A stretch of DNA of 64,000 nucleotides from Streptomyces dysideae. Its GTDB lineage: Bacteria > Actinomycetota > Actinomycetes > Streptomycetales > Streptomycetaceae. This document shows positions 43,216 to 52,051 of the stretch, in pieces. The stretch lies in assembly GCF_001514305.1 (NCBI RefSeq), contig NZ_KQ949113.1:34766-98765 (forward strand), given 5' to 3'. The position numbers and the translations under genes are program-made. Under the pieces are notes generated by a model that saw only the letters and a list, made by a program, of their open reading frames with translations, searched no databases and was not told the DNA's origin. Position 1 is the stretch's first letter. Each line of letters begins with the position of its first letter.

Positions 43216-43967
43216 CCACCCGCTCCGCGCCCGACCGGCTGCTGTCCGTGCTCGCCGCGTTCGACCACGAGCACCCGGCGCTGTCCCTGACGGACATCAG
43301 CCGGCGGGCCGGGCTGACCCTGACCACCGCGCACCGGCTGGTGGCCGCGCTCACCGGGTGGGGTGCCCTGGAGCGGGACGAGTCCGGCGTCTACCACGTC
43401 GGGCTGCGGCTGTGGGAGGTGGCCGCGCTCGCCCCGCGCGGGCTGGTGCTGCGGCAGATCGCGCTGCCGTATCTGGAGGACCTGTACGAGGCGACGCACG
43501 AGAACGTGCAGCTGGCGGTGCGGGACGGGTCGGAGGTCGTGTACATCGAGTGGATCTCCGGGCGCTCCGCGGTCGGCGTCCACATCCGCGTCGGCGCCCG
43601 CTGGCCGCTGCACGCCACCGGGGTCGGGCTCGCGCTGCTCGCGCACAGCGATTCCGGAGTCCAGGACGAGTACTGCAACGGCCCGCTGGCCTCCTTCACC
43701 CCGTACACGATCACCGAGCCGGTCCGGCTGCGCCGCGCACTGGCCGACGTACGGCGCACCGGGGTCGCGGTGAGCAGCCGCCAGATCACCGACGACGCCC
43801 TGTCCGTCGCCGCCCCCGTGCGCGGCCCGGACGGGACGGTGGCCGCCGCCGTGTCGGTCGTTGTGCCCCAGGCCGACGCCCAGGTACCGGCGCTGGTGCC
43901 GGCGGTACGGCTCGCGGCGCGGGGGATCTCGCGGGCGCTGGGGTGGCAGCCGGAGAAGGGAGCGTAG
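43212..43967 (+). CDS. IclR-family transcriptional regulator
   Basis: A 251-residue regulator with an N-terminal HTH (LSLTDISRRAGLTLTTAHRL) and the IclR effector domain (ALPYLEDLYEATHENVQLAV, HATGVGLALLA, VAVSSRQITDDALSVAAPVR). ATG 43212 overlaps the hydrolase stop as ATGA, so it belongs to the transporter-hydrolase-IclR operon. IclR proteins commonly sense aromatic or small organic acids, matching the operon's inferred role. Confidence 0.93.
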   Translation: MTTRSAPDRLLSVLAAFDHEHPALSLTDISRRAGLTLTTAHRLVAALTGWGALERDESGVYHVGLRLWEVAALAPRGLVLRQIALPYLEDLYEATHENVQLAVRDGSEVVYIEWISGRSAVGVHIRVGARWPLHATGVGLALLAHSDSGVQDEYCNGPLASFTPYTITEPVRLRRALADVRRTGVAVSSRQITDDALSVAAPVRGPDGTVAAAVSVVVPQADAQVPALVPAVRLAARGISRALGWQPEKGA

Positions 43968-44000
43968 GCCGGGGCGGATATCCCTCGCACCGGTGAGGAC

Positions 44001-44082
44001 GGGACGCACCGTCCCTCGGAATAACTGGGACATGAACGGTTCGGGCTGCGAGTCACCGACGGCACCGGAACCACGGGTGCCG
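44001..44082. terminator. Two small hairpins between convergent genes
   Basis: GGGACG-cac-CGTCCC (44001-44015) and CGGCACC...GGTGCCG (44060-44082) lie in the 137-bp convergent gap after the IclR gene. Either could terminate transcription; neither is followed by a T-run. Confidence 0.4.
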
Positions 44083-44104
44083 ACCAATGCCTGACCACCG
44101 CCGC

Positions 44105-45136
44105 TCATCGGCGCAGCTCGAGGGAAAGGTGCGCGGACAGCGCACGGAGGAAGTCGGCCGCGTCGAAGATCCCGCCGGCGGAGGCGACACCGACCGTCCG
44201 GGTCCGCCCGGTGAGGATGCGGTGCACCGCCTCCACCGCGAGCGGCGCGGTGACGGCGTAGATGTCCTGGCCCCTTGCCACGGCACGCCGTTCGGTACCG
44301 CCGGAGCGCACGACCACGTCGACGAGGAAGGTCTGCGCGGACCTGCCACGCCCGTCGACCACGGCGGGCGTCGGCGTGTCCGGCCCGGCCAGGTCCCGGG
44401 CCGCCTCGACCGTCATGCAGGTGCGCACTTCGGGGATGGACAGGTGGCTGGGGATGGTGACGACATCGGCCATCGTGAACTCCCCGATGACGGCCCGGGT
44501 GCCCAGCGGGTCGGGGAAGTGCCAGTCCAGGACGGGCGGGGCGTCGTCGCGGTACTCCAGCCCCCCGTTGGAGTAGCGGACGCGGCGGCCGCCCCGCCGC
44601 TGCCGGGAGACCCGGCCCGCGTCGCGGGTCCCGGCGGTGGGGTGCCAGCTGTTCAGCCCGTACGCGATGTCCGCCTCGTCGGCGGCCGTCCAGTCGCCCA
44701 TCGCCGCGGTGACCAGCAGGTCTCCCAGGCCACCGTAGAAGGCCATCGCCGGGACGATGACCGCTCCGGCGGTGCGGGCATGGTCCGTGAAGTGCGCGAA
44801 CGTGTCGGCGTTGGCCTCGATCTCGGCCGCCACGTCCACGTAGGGGATCCCGGCGCGCAGGGCCGCCTCGATCACCGGGACGGCGGTCGTGGCGAAGGGC
44901 CCGGCACAGTTGATCACCGCCGCGGCTCCGGCCAGTGCGCGGTCGAGGGAGGCCGGATCGTCCACCGACGCCGGCCGGGCGTCGAGTCCGGGATAGGACG
45001 CCGCCAGCGCCTTCAGTTTGTCGGTGTCGCGGCCGGAGAGCGCGGGGACGAACCCGCGGTCCCGCAGCTCTGCCACCACGAACCGCCCGGTGTGCCCGTA
45101 CGCGCCGAACACCACGACCGTGTGTCCCGGTCCCAT
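44105..45136 (-). CDS. Saccharopine dehydrogenase-like NAD(P)-binding protein
   Basis: A 343-residue Rossmann protein: VVVFGAYGHTGRFVVAELRD, ALSGRDTDKLKALAASYPG, VINCAGPFATTAVPVIEAAL, GIPYVDVAAEIEANAD, typical of the trans-acting enoyl reductase/saccharopine dehydrogenase-like family. ATG 45136 has GGGGAGA upstream. It is divergent from a GlxA-type regulator that may control it. Members reduce C=C or C=N bonds; the substrate is unknown. Confidence 0.85.
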   Translation of the reverse strand: MGPGHTVVVFGAYGHTGRFVVAELRDRGFVPALSGRDTDKLKALAASYPGLDARPASVDDPASLDRALAGAAAVINCAGPFATTAVPVIEAALRAGIPYVDVAAEIEANADTFAHFTDHARTAGAVIVPAMAFYGGLGDLLVTAAMGDWTAADEADIAYGLNSWHPTAGTRDAGRVSRQRRGGRRVRYSNGGLEYRDDAPPVLDWHFPDPLGTRAVIGEFTMADVVTIPSHLSIPEVRTCMTVEAARDLAGPDTPTPAVVDGRGRSAQTFLVDVVVRSGGTERRAVARGQDIYAVTAPLAVEAVHRILTGRTRTVGVASAGGIFDAADFLRALSAHLSLELRR

Positions 45137-45248
45137 GACTTCTCCCCAAGCTCGAATGGCCCAGTGGTTGATCCACTGCCGCCATCCTGTCGAGGGCGAG
45201 CGTCCCGCCGCGAGTGTCCGGAACGACATGCCCCGTACAATTCCGGAC

Positions 45249-46220
45249 ATGGGCACTGTCGCGCTGGCCGTCACCGACGGCATGCTCCACTTCGAACTGT
45301 CCGTGGCGTACGAGGTGTTCGGCGCCGCCCCGGCCGGTGTGACCGTGCCCTGGTACGACGTCGCGGTCTGCGGGCCGGACGCCGTGCGGGTCGGCCGGTT
45401 CCGGCTGGAGCCCGACCACGGGCTCGACCGGCTCCGGCACGCCGACACCGTGATCGTCCCCGCCTGGGCGGACGTCGACGAGGCCCCGCCGGCCGACCTG
45501 GTCAGCGCGGTGCGCGCGGCCCACGAGGCGGGCGCGCGGGTGGCCTCCCTCTGCACGGGCGCGTTCGTGCTGGCCGCCGCCGGCCTGCTGGACGGGCGGC
45601 GCGCGACCACGCACTGGGCGCACACCGAGGTCCTGGCCGCCCGCCATCCACGGGTGGAGGTCGACCCGGACGTGCTCTACGTGGACGACGGCAGCGTGCT
45701 CACCTCCGCCGGCAAGGCCGCCGCGCTGGACCTGTGCCTGCACCTGATCCGCCTCGACCACGGCTCGTCGGTCGCCAACGCCGTCGCCCGCCGCCTGGTC
45801 GTGCCGCCGCACCGGGCCGGCGGCCAGGCCCAGTTCGTCGCCGCCCCGGTGCCCACCCGGGACGACCATCCGCTCGCCGCACTGCTCCCCTGGGTGACCG
45901 AACGCCTCGACCAGCCGCTGACCGTGGAGGACCTGGCCCGCCAGGCACGGATGAGCTCACGCCACCTGGGCCGCCACTTCAGGGCGGCGACCGGCACCAC
46001 CCCGCTGCAGTGGCTGCTGACCCAACGGATCCGCCGCGCCCAGGAGTTGCTGGAGACCGGCGACGACAGTGTCGACGTCATCGCGACAGCCACCGGCATG
46101 GGCACCGCCACGACGCTGCGCCGGCACTTCAACCGCACGGTCGGCGTGCCCCCGGACACCTACCGCCGCACCTTCCGCTCGGGGAGTCCCGCGAAGTGGA
46201 AGGCGGGCAGCGCGCTTTGA
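45249..46220 (+). CDS. GlxA-type AraC-family transcriptional regulator
   Basis: A 323-residue protein. The N-terminal DJ-1/PfpI-like domain (VALAVTDGMLHFELSVAYEV, SLCTGAFVLAAAGLLDGRRA, VLTSAGKAAALDLCLHLIRL) is followed by a C-terminal AraC double HTH (LTVEDLARQARMSSRHLGRH, DVIATATGMGTATTLRRHFN). ATG 45249 lacks a clear ribosome-binding site; ATG 45228 is an alternative. It is divergent from the saccharopine-dehydrogenase-like gene and probably activates it. Confidence 0.9.
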   Translation: MGTVALAVTDGMLHFELSVAYEVFGAAPAGVTVPWYDVAVCGPDAVRVGRFRLEPDHGLDRLRHADTVIVPAWADVDEAPPADLVSAVRAAHEAGARVASLCTGAFVLAAAGLLDGRRATTHWAHTEVLAARHPRVEVDPDVLYVDDGSVLTSAGKAAALDLCLHLIRLDHGSSVANAVARRLVVPPHRAGGQAQFVAAPVPTRDDHPLAALLPWVTERLDQPLTVEDLARQARMSSRHLGRHFRAATGTTPLQWLLTQRIRRAQELLETGDDSVDVIATATGMGTATTLRRHFNRTVGVPPDTYRRTFRSGSPAKWKAGSAL

Positions 46221-46322
46221 GCCTTTCGTGCCATTCATGAGGTGAACTCACCTGCACCGCAAGGACTTTCCCTGTTTCACCTCTTGACGACCTGAGTGAC
46301 CGAGAGCACATTGGGCCCACTT

Positions 46323-46336
46323 TGAGAGCGCTCTCA
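46323..46336. promoter_or_regulatory. CebR/LacI-type operator upstream of the GH16 gene
   Basis: TGAGAGCGCTCTCA is a perfect 14-bp palindrome matching the TGGGAGCGCTCCCA-type sites of the cellulose-utilisation repressor CebR and related LacI-family repressors. It lies 64 bp before the GH16 start, suggesting induction by cello- or laminari-oligosaccharides. Confidence 0.8.
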
Positions 46337-46400
46337 GCAGAGTCTCCCAGCGCTGTCGAAGGCACCCGCACTCATCATCCCGTACCCGAGAGGCACGCCC

Positions 46401-47807
46401 ATGAGTGACACCTCCGGCATACCCCCCGCACACCGCAGACGCCGTCCGCTGCGGCGCACGCTCGTCGCCGTGCTCGGCGCGCTGGGCCTGGCCGCGGCCG
46501 CCGCCCTGGCCTCCGTCCCCGCCGCGAACGCCTCCGCGCCCACGCCCCCGGCGGGCTGGACGCAGGTCTTCCTGGACGACTTCAACGGCGCCGCGAACAC
46601 CGGCGTCAACACCTCCAACTGGCAGTACGCGACCGGCACTTCGTATCCGGGCGGCCCCGCGAACTGGGGCACCGGCGAGGTCGAGAGGATGACGAACAGC
46701 ACCAGCAACGTCTCCCTCGACGGCAACGGCAACCTCCGCATCACCCCGCTGCGCGACGCCGCCGGCAACTGGACGTCGGGCCGTATCGAGACCAACCGCA
46801 CCGACTTCCAGCCCCCGGCGGGCGGCAAGCTGCGCGTCGAGGCCCGGATCCAGGTGCCGAACGTCACCGGGGCCGCCGCCAAGGGTTACTGGCCGGCGTT
46901 CTGGATGCTGGGCTCGCCCTACCGCGGCGACTACTGGAACTGGCCGAGCGTCGGCGAGCTCGACATCATGGAGAACACCCAGGGCCTGAACACCATCTGG
47001 GCCACGATGCACTGCGGCACCGCCCCGGGCGGCCCCTGCAACGAGAACAGCGGCATCGGCACGACCACCTCATGCGCGGGCACGACATGCCAGGCCGGCT
47101 TCCACACCTACCGCATGGAGTGGGACCGCTCGACGAGCCCCGAGGAGATCCGCTTCTACCTCGACGGCACCAACTTCCACACCGTGCGGGCCAACCAGGT
47201 CGACGCGACGACGTGGGCGAACGCCACGAACCACGGCTACTTCATCATTCTCAACGTGGCGATGGGCGGCGCCTTCCCCGACGCCTTCGGCGGCGGCCCC
47301 GACAGCGGGACGCAGCCCGGCCACCCGATGCTCGTCGACTACGTCCAGGTGCTGTCGGCCGGTGGGAGCGGTACCACGCCGCCGCCGACCGGCACCCGGG
47401 ACGCCTACAGCGCCATCCAGGCCGAGTCGTACGACGGCCAGTCCGGCGTCAGCACCGAGTCGACGTCCGACGCGGGCGGCGGCCAGAACATCGGGTCCCT
47501 CGCCAACGGCGACTGGGCGCTGTTCCGGGGCGTCACCTTCGGCTCCACGGCGGCCACCCAGTTCAACGCCCGGGTGGCGAGCGGTGCGGCGGGCGGCGTC
47601 AGCGGCCTGGTCGAGGTGCGCCTGGACAGCCGTACCGCCACGCCCGTCGGCAGTTTCGCGGTGGGTAACACGGGCGGCTGGCAGGCGTGGCGGACGATCC
47701 CGGCGAACATCAGCTCGGTGACCGGGACGCACGACGTCTATCTCACCTTCACCAGCGGCCAGCCTGCGGACTTCGTGAACGTGAACTGGTTCAACTTCGG
47801 GCGCTGA
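46401..47807 (+). CDS. Secreted GH16 beta-glucanase with C-terminal CBM6-like domain
   Basis: A 468-residue exported enzyme that cuts beta-1,3 or beta-1,3/1,4-glucans. An Arg-rich n-region and hydrophobic stretch (RRTLVAVLGALGLAAAAALA) end near ANASA. The GH16 catalytic motif is GELDIMEN (Glu186, Asp188, Glu191), with YWPAFWMLG before it. After a short linker (GGSGTTPPPTGTR) comes a CBM6-like module (IQAESYDGQSGVSTESTSDA ... VNVNWFNFG). A LacI-type operator precedes it, so expression should respond to glucan fragments. Confidence 0.95.
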   Translation: MSDTSGIPPAHRRRRPLRRTLVAVLGALGLAAAAALASVPAANASAPTPPAGWTQVFLDDFNGAANTGVNTSNWQYATGTSYPGGPANWGTGEVERMTNSTSNVSLDGNGNLRITPLRDAAGNWTSGRIETNRTDFQPPAGGKLRVEARIQVPNVTGAAAKGYWPAFWMLGSPYRGDYWNWPSVGELDIMENTQGLNTIWATMHCGTAPGGPCNENSGIGTTTSCAGTTCQAGFHTYRMEWDRSTSPEEIRFYLDGTNFHTVRANQVDATTWANATNHGYFIILNVAMGGAFPDAFGGGPDSGTQPGHPMLVDYVQVLSAGGSGTTPPPTGTRDAYSAIQAESYDGQSGVSTESTSDAGGGQNIGSLANGDWALFRGVTFGSTAATQFNARVASGAAGGVSGLVEVRLDSRTATPVGSFAVGNTGGWQAWRTIPANISSVTGTHDVYLTFTSGQPADFVNVNWFNFGR

Positions 47808-47822
47808 AAGGCGTGTTGTTGA

Positions 47823-47861
47823 CGATGCCCCGCAAGGCATGCGATGTCTCGCGGGGCATCG
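47823..47861. terminator. Strong bidirectional terminator hairpin
   Basis: CGATGCCCCGC (47823-47833) pairs perfectly with GCGGGGCATCG (47851-47861) around a 17-base loop, between the convergent GH16 and GerW-like genes. Confidence 0.85.
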
Positions 47862-47868
47862 GCGGCGT

Positions 47869-48300
47869 TCAGTCCCGTCGGCGTAGCGCCTTGACGATCT
47901 TCGGGAGTGCGGTGGCGAGGACGAGGGCCGTGAGCGGGACGACGACGTCGACCCAGGGATCGCGGATCGGCTTGTACGTGGCGGTGCCGTCCTTGATCTC
48001 GATGTAGCCGAGGGGTCTGGCTCCGGCGCCTCCGCCGCCGCCTCCCCCGTCTCCGGTCCTGGTGGCGCCGACCTCCCGTCCGGCCCCGCCGCCGAAGCCG
48101 AAGCCGATCCTGGCGACCGGGATGACGGTGACGCCGTGGGCGGTGACGGGTTCGCCGTAGACGGCCGTGACCGAGGCGCGGCCGCCGAGTTTCTCGGCGA
48201 GGCGTTCCAGGAGGGTGGCGGAGGCGTGGGCGGCCGTGAGGTCACGGCCCTGGTCCGGCAGGGGAACGGGTGCTGCGGTGTCGTGCTCGGGGGTGGTCAT
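47869..48300 (-). CDS. GerW/YtfJ-family sporulation protein
   Basis: A 143-residue protein with LLERLAEKLGGRASVTAVYG, VIPVARIGFGFGGGAGREVG, a Gly-rich loop, then GYIEIKDGTATYKPI and a single C-terminal hydrophobic helix (VDVVVPLTALVLATALPKIV). This is the YtfJ/GerW family, associated with spore envelope or germination in firmicutes and common in Streptomyces with uncertain function. It is probably membrane-anchored. Confidence 0.85.
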   Translation of the reverse strand: MTTPEHDTAAPVPLPDQGRDLTAAHASATLLERLAEKLGGRASVTAVYGEPVTAHGVTVIPVARIGFGFGGGAGREVGATRTGDGGGGGGGAGARPLGYIEIKDGTATYKPIRDPWVDVVVPLTALVLATALPKIVKALRRRD

Positions 48301-48384
48301 GGCTGGTCACCGTCCTGCTCGACAACGGGAGTCGGGTACGCGCTCCACCCTATGCCGGAGGTCCTGCTTCCGCCGGGCAACCGC

Positions 48385-48728
48385 TCAGCGCAGCTCCGCC
48401 CGGAACGCCGCCGGCGTCAGGTCCGTGTGCTGGTGGAAGAACTTGGAGAAGTTCGCCGCGTCGCGGAAGCCGACCGCCACGCCGATCCGGCCGATCGGCA
48501 TGTCCGTGTGTGCCAGCAGGCGTTTGGCCTCCAGGATCACGCGTTTGTCGATGAAGCCCTTGGGGGTCTCGCCGGTGGCGGCCCGGACCGCGCGGACGAG
48601 GGTGCGGCGTGAGTAGCCGAGCTGGTCGGCGTAGGCGCTGACGCTGTGGTTGGTGGCGAAGCCCTTCTCCACAGCGTCCCGGAAGAGGGTGAAGGTGGTG
48701 TCTCCCTGCCGGCGTTCCGCCTCCGCCG
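48385..48728 (-). pseudogene. AraC-family regulator, 5' part deleted
   Basis: Only the C-terminal part of an AraC regulator remains: FRDAVEKGFATNHSVSAYAD, LGYSRRTLVRAVRAATGETP, KGFIDKRVILEAKRLLAHTD, VGFRDAANFSKFFHQHTDLT. The sensor domain and start are missing; upstream of about 48728 the sequence belongs to a transketolase on the other strand. The fused reading frame is open to 48882 only because it is antisense to that gene. It is presumably non-functional. Confidence 0.82.
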
Positions 48729-49312
48729 ATCCGCGCGCCATCCCGGGCCTGAACATCGTCCGCCCGGCCGACGCCAACGAGACCGCGGCCGCCTGGGCGG
48801 AGATCCTCAGGCGGCACGCCACCGACCCGGCCCCGCACGGCCTCGCGCTCACCCGGCAGGGCGTGCCGACGTACGCGCCCAACCCGGATGCGGCGAAGGG
48901 GGGTTATGTCCTGAAGGAGTCCTCGAAGGAGACTCCGGACGTCGCACTCATCGCCACCGGCTCCGAGGTCCAGCTCGCCGTCGCCGCGCGCGAGCAGCTG
49001 GAGGCCGAGGGGATCGGTACGCGGGTGGTGTCGATGCCGTCCGTCGAGTGGTTCGAGCAGCAGTCCCGCGCGTACCGCGACAGCGTCCTTCCGCCGTCCG
49101 TGCGAGCGCGTGTCGCGGTCGAGGCCGGGATCGGTCTGACGTGGTACCGCTTCGTAGGTGACGCAGGACGCATCGTCTCCCTCGAACACTTCGGCGCCTC
49201 CGCCGACGCGAAGACCCTCTTCGCGGCCTACGGCTTCACCCCCGAGAACGTCGCCGCCGCAGCCCGGGCTGCACTTAATTCAACTACGGGCTTGGCCGCC
49301 ACCCGCAGTTGA
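48729..49312 (+). pseudogene. tkt: Transketolase, only the C-terminal 190 residues remain
   Basis: From about 48734 the frame reads RAIPGLNIVRPADANETAAA, then GLALTRQGVPTYAPNPDAAK, DVALIATGSEVQLAVAAREQ, VVSMPSVEWFEQQSRAYRDS and YGFTPENVAAAARAALNST. This is the C-terminal third of a transketolase (end of the pyrimidine-binding domain plus the C-terminal domain). The thiamine-diphosphate-binding half is absent. Its place just before tal, zwf, opcA, pgi and gnd is the position of a full tkt in related Streptomyces clusters. It cannot be active. Confidence 0.87.
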
Positions 49313-49331
49313 TCCGATCGCCAGAAAGAAG

Positions 49332-50498
49332 ATGATCACTGTGACCGAAGCAACCGCCACCGCGGGATCCCTCAAGCGCCTGTCCGACGAGAGCGTCTCG
49401 ATCTGGCTGGACGACCTGTCGCGCAAGCGGATCGAGTCCGGCAACCTCGCCGAGCTCGTCGAGAACAAGAACGTCGTGGGCGTCACCACCAACCCGTCCA
49501 TCTTCCAGGCCGCCATCGGCTCCGGCGCGGGCTACGAGGAGCAGCTCGCCGACCTGGCCGTGCGGGGCGTCACGGTCGACGAGGCCGTACGCATGATGAC
49601 CACCGCCGACGTCCGCGCCGCCGCCGACATACTGCGGCCCGTCTACGACGCGACGGACGGCCGTGACGGACGGGTCTCCATCGAGGTCGACCCGCGACTC
49701 GCGCACAACACGGCGGCGACGATCGCCGAGGCCAGGCAGCTCGCCTGGCTGGTCGACCGCCGCAACGTGATGATCAAGATCCCGGCGACGAAGGCCGGCC
49801 TGCCGGCGATCACCGAGGTCATCGGCCTCGGCATCAGCGTCAACGTCACGCTGATCTTCTCGCTGGAGCGCTACCGGGAGGTCATGGACGCCTACCTGGC
49901 GGGTCTTGAGAAGGCCGCCGAAAAGGGCCTGGACCTCTCCACCATCCACTCCGTCGCGTCCTTCTTCGTCTCCCGCGTCGACTCCGAGATCGACAAGCGC
50001 CTGACGGTCCTCGGCACGGACGAGGCCCTCGCGCTCAAGGGCAGGGCGGCGCTCGCCAACGCGCGGCTCGCCTACGAGGCGTACGAGGACAGGTTCGGCT
50101 CCGCCGACAATTCGACACGCGCCGACGACCGCTGGAGCACGCTGGAGAACGCCGGCGCCAACAGGCAGCGCCCGCTGTGGGCCTCGACCGGCGTGAAGGA
50201 CGCGGCGTACAAGGACACGCTGTACGTCGACGAGCTGGTCGCGCCCGGCACGGTCAACACCATGCCGGAGGACACCCTCGACGCCACCGCCGACCACGGC
50301 GAGATCACCGGCGACACGGTGACCGGCGGCTATGGGCAGGCCCGCGCCGACCTGGCCGCCGTGGAGGCGCTCGGGATCTCGTACGACGAGGTCGTGCAGC
50401 AGCTGGAGGACGAGGGCGTCGCCAAGTTCGAGGTGGCCTGGAACGACCTGCTGGCTGCCGTCACCAAGGCACTGGACAGCAAGGGGGCAGCGGCGTGA
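49332..50498 (+). CDS. tal: Transaldolase
   Basis: A 388-residue transaldolase, longer than the E. coli type as usual in actinomycetes. It shows LKRLSDESVSIWLDDLSRKR, VVGVTTNPSIFQAAI, VSIEVDPRLAHNTAATIAEA, NVMIKIPATKAGLPAITEVI (Schiff-base Lys) and ISVNVTLIFSLERYREVMDA. ATG 49332 is preferred, with an in-frame GTG at 49341 as alternative. Its stop overlaps the zwf ATG. It transfers dihydroxyacetone units in the non-oxidative pentose-phosphate pathway and probably now depends on a transketolase encoded elsewhere. Confidence 0.95.
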   Translation: MITVTEATATAGSLKRLSDESVSIWLDDLSRKRIESGNLAELVENKNVVGVTTNPSIFQAAIGSGAGYEEQLADLAVRGVTVDEAVRMMTTADVRAAADILRPVYDATDGRDGRVSIEVDPRLAHNTAATIAEARQLAWLVDRRNVMIKIPATKAGLPAITEVIGLGISVNVTLIFSLERYREVMDAYLAGLEKAAEKGLDLSTIHSVASFFVSRVDSEIDKRLTVLGTDEALALKGRAALANARLAYEAYEDRFGSADNSTRADDRWSTLENAGANRQRPLWASTGVKDAAYKDTLYVDELVAPGTVNTMPEDTLDATADHGEITGDTVTGGYGQARADLAAVEALGISYDEVVQQLEDEGVAKFEVAWNDLLAAVTKALDSKGAAA

Positions 50499-52051
50499 TG
50501 AGCGAGGAAGACATGGCCGGGGCGGTGGCCGACTGGGCCAATCCGCTCCGCGACACGCGTGATCGCCGGCTGCCGCGTATCGCGGGCCCGTCCGGTCTCG
50601 TCATCTTCGGCGTCACCGGCGACCTGTCCCGCAAGAAGCTGATGCCGGCTGTCTACGACCTGGCCAACCGCGGTCTGCTGCCGCCGGGCTTCTCGCTCGT
50701 CGGGTTCGCCCGCCGGGACTGGGAGGACCAGGACTTCGCGCAGGTCGTGCACGACTCCGTACGGGAGCACGCGCGCACCGAGTTCCGCGAGGAGGTCTGG
50801 CAGCAGCTGGCGGAGGGCATGCGGTTCATCCCGGGTGACTTCGACGACGACACGGCGTTCAAGCAGCTGCGCCAGACCGTCGAGGACCTCGACGCCGCCC
50901 GCGGTACGAGTGGCAACTACGCCTTCTACCTGTCCGTACCGCCGAAGTTCTTCCCGAAGGTCGTCCAGCAGCTGAAGAAGCACGGCCTGGCGGACGCCCC
51001 CGAGGGATCCTGGCGGCGTGCGGTCATCGAGAAGCCGTTCGGGCACGACCTGACCAGCGCGCGTGAGCTGAACGCGATCGTGCACGACGTGTTCGAGCCG
51101 GACCAGGTGTTCCGGATCGACCACTACCTGGGCAAGGAGACCGTCCAGAACATCCTGGCGCTGCGGTTCGCCAACCAGATGTTCGAGCCGATCTGGAACC
51201 GGTCGTACGTCGACCATGTGCAGATCACGATGGCCGAGGACATCGGCATCGGCGGCCGCGCGGGCTACTACGACGGCATCGGTTCGGCGCGTGACGTCAT
51301 CCAGAACCACCTGCTGCAGCTGATGGCACTGACCGCCATGGAGGAGCCGGCCGCGTTCGACGCCGGATCCCTGCTCACCGAGAAGCTGAAGGTCCTCAGG
51401 TCGGTCAAGCTGCCGGAGGATCTCGGCAGGCACACCGTGCGCGGGCAGTACGCGCCGGGCTGGCAGGGCGGCGAGAGGGTCGTCGGCTACCTCCAGGAGG
51501 ACGGTATCGACCCCCGGTCGAAGACCGACACCTACGCCGCGATCAAGCTGAACGTCGACAACCGGCGCTGGGCGGGCGTGCCCTTCTACCTGCGCACCGG
51601 CAAGCGGCTCGGCCGCCGGGTCACCGAGATCGCCGTCGTCTTCCAGCAGGCGCCGCACTCCCCCTTCGACCACACGGCGACGGAGGAGCTCGGCAAGAAC
51701 GCGATCGTCATCCGCGTCCAGCCGGACGAGGGCATCACGGTCCGGTTCGGCTCCAAGGTGCCGGGTACCTCGATGGAGATCCGGGACGTCACGATGGACT
51801 TCGCCTACGGCGAGTCGTTCACGGAGTCCAGCCCGGAGGCGTACGAGCGGCTCATCCTGGACGTCCTTCTCGGTGACGCCAACCTGTTCCCCCGTCACCA
51901 GGAAGTGGAAGAGTCCTGGAAGGCCCTCGACCCGATCGAGACGTACTGGGACGGACACGGCAGGCCGGCGCAGTACGCGTCCGGCAGCTGGGGACCCGAG
52001 GAAGCCGACGAGATGCTCGCACGAGACGGACGGAGCTGGCGCAGGCCATGA
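50498..52051 (+). CDS. zwf: Glucose-6-phosphate 1-dehydrogenase
   Basis: A 517-residue enzyme oxidising glucose-6-phosphate to 6-phosphogluconolactone with NADP. The N-terminal nucleotide motif is VIFGVTGDLSRKKLMPAVYD, and the active-site signature is FRIDHYLGKETVQNI (near 206), followed by PFYLRTGKRL. ATG 50498 overlaps the tal TGA, and its stop overlaps opcA. It is the first step of the oxidative branch. Confidence 0.97.
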   Translation: MSEEDMAGAVADWANPLRDTRDRRLPRIAGPSGLVIFGVTGDLSRKKLMPAVYDLANRGLLPPGFSLVGFARRDWEDQDFAQVVHDSVREHARTEFREEVWQQLAEGMRFIPGDFDDDTAFKQLRQTVEDLDAARGTSGNYAFYLSVPPKFFPKVVQQLKKHGLADAPEGSWRRAVIEKPFGHDLTSARELNAIVHDVFEPDQVFRIDHYLGKETVQNILALRFANQMFEPIWNRSYVDHVQITMAEDIGIGGRAGYYDGIGSARDVIQNHLLQLMALTAMEEPAAFDAGSLLTEKLKVLRSVKLPEDLGRHTVRGQYAPGWQGGERVVGYLQEDGIDPRSKTDTYAAIKLNVDNRRWAGVPFYLRTGKRLGRRVTEIAVVFQQAPHSPFDHTATEELGKNAIVIRVQPDEGITVRFGSKVPGTSMEIRDVTMDFAYGESFTESSPEAYERLILDVLLGDANLFPRHQEVEESWKALDPIETYWDGHGRPAQYASGSWGPEEADEMLARDGRSWRRP

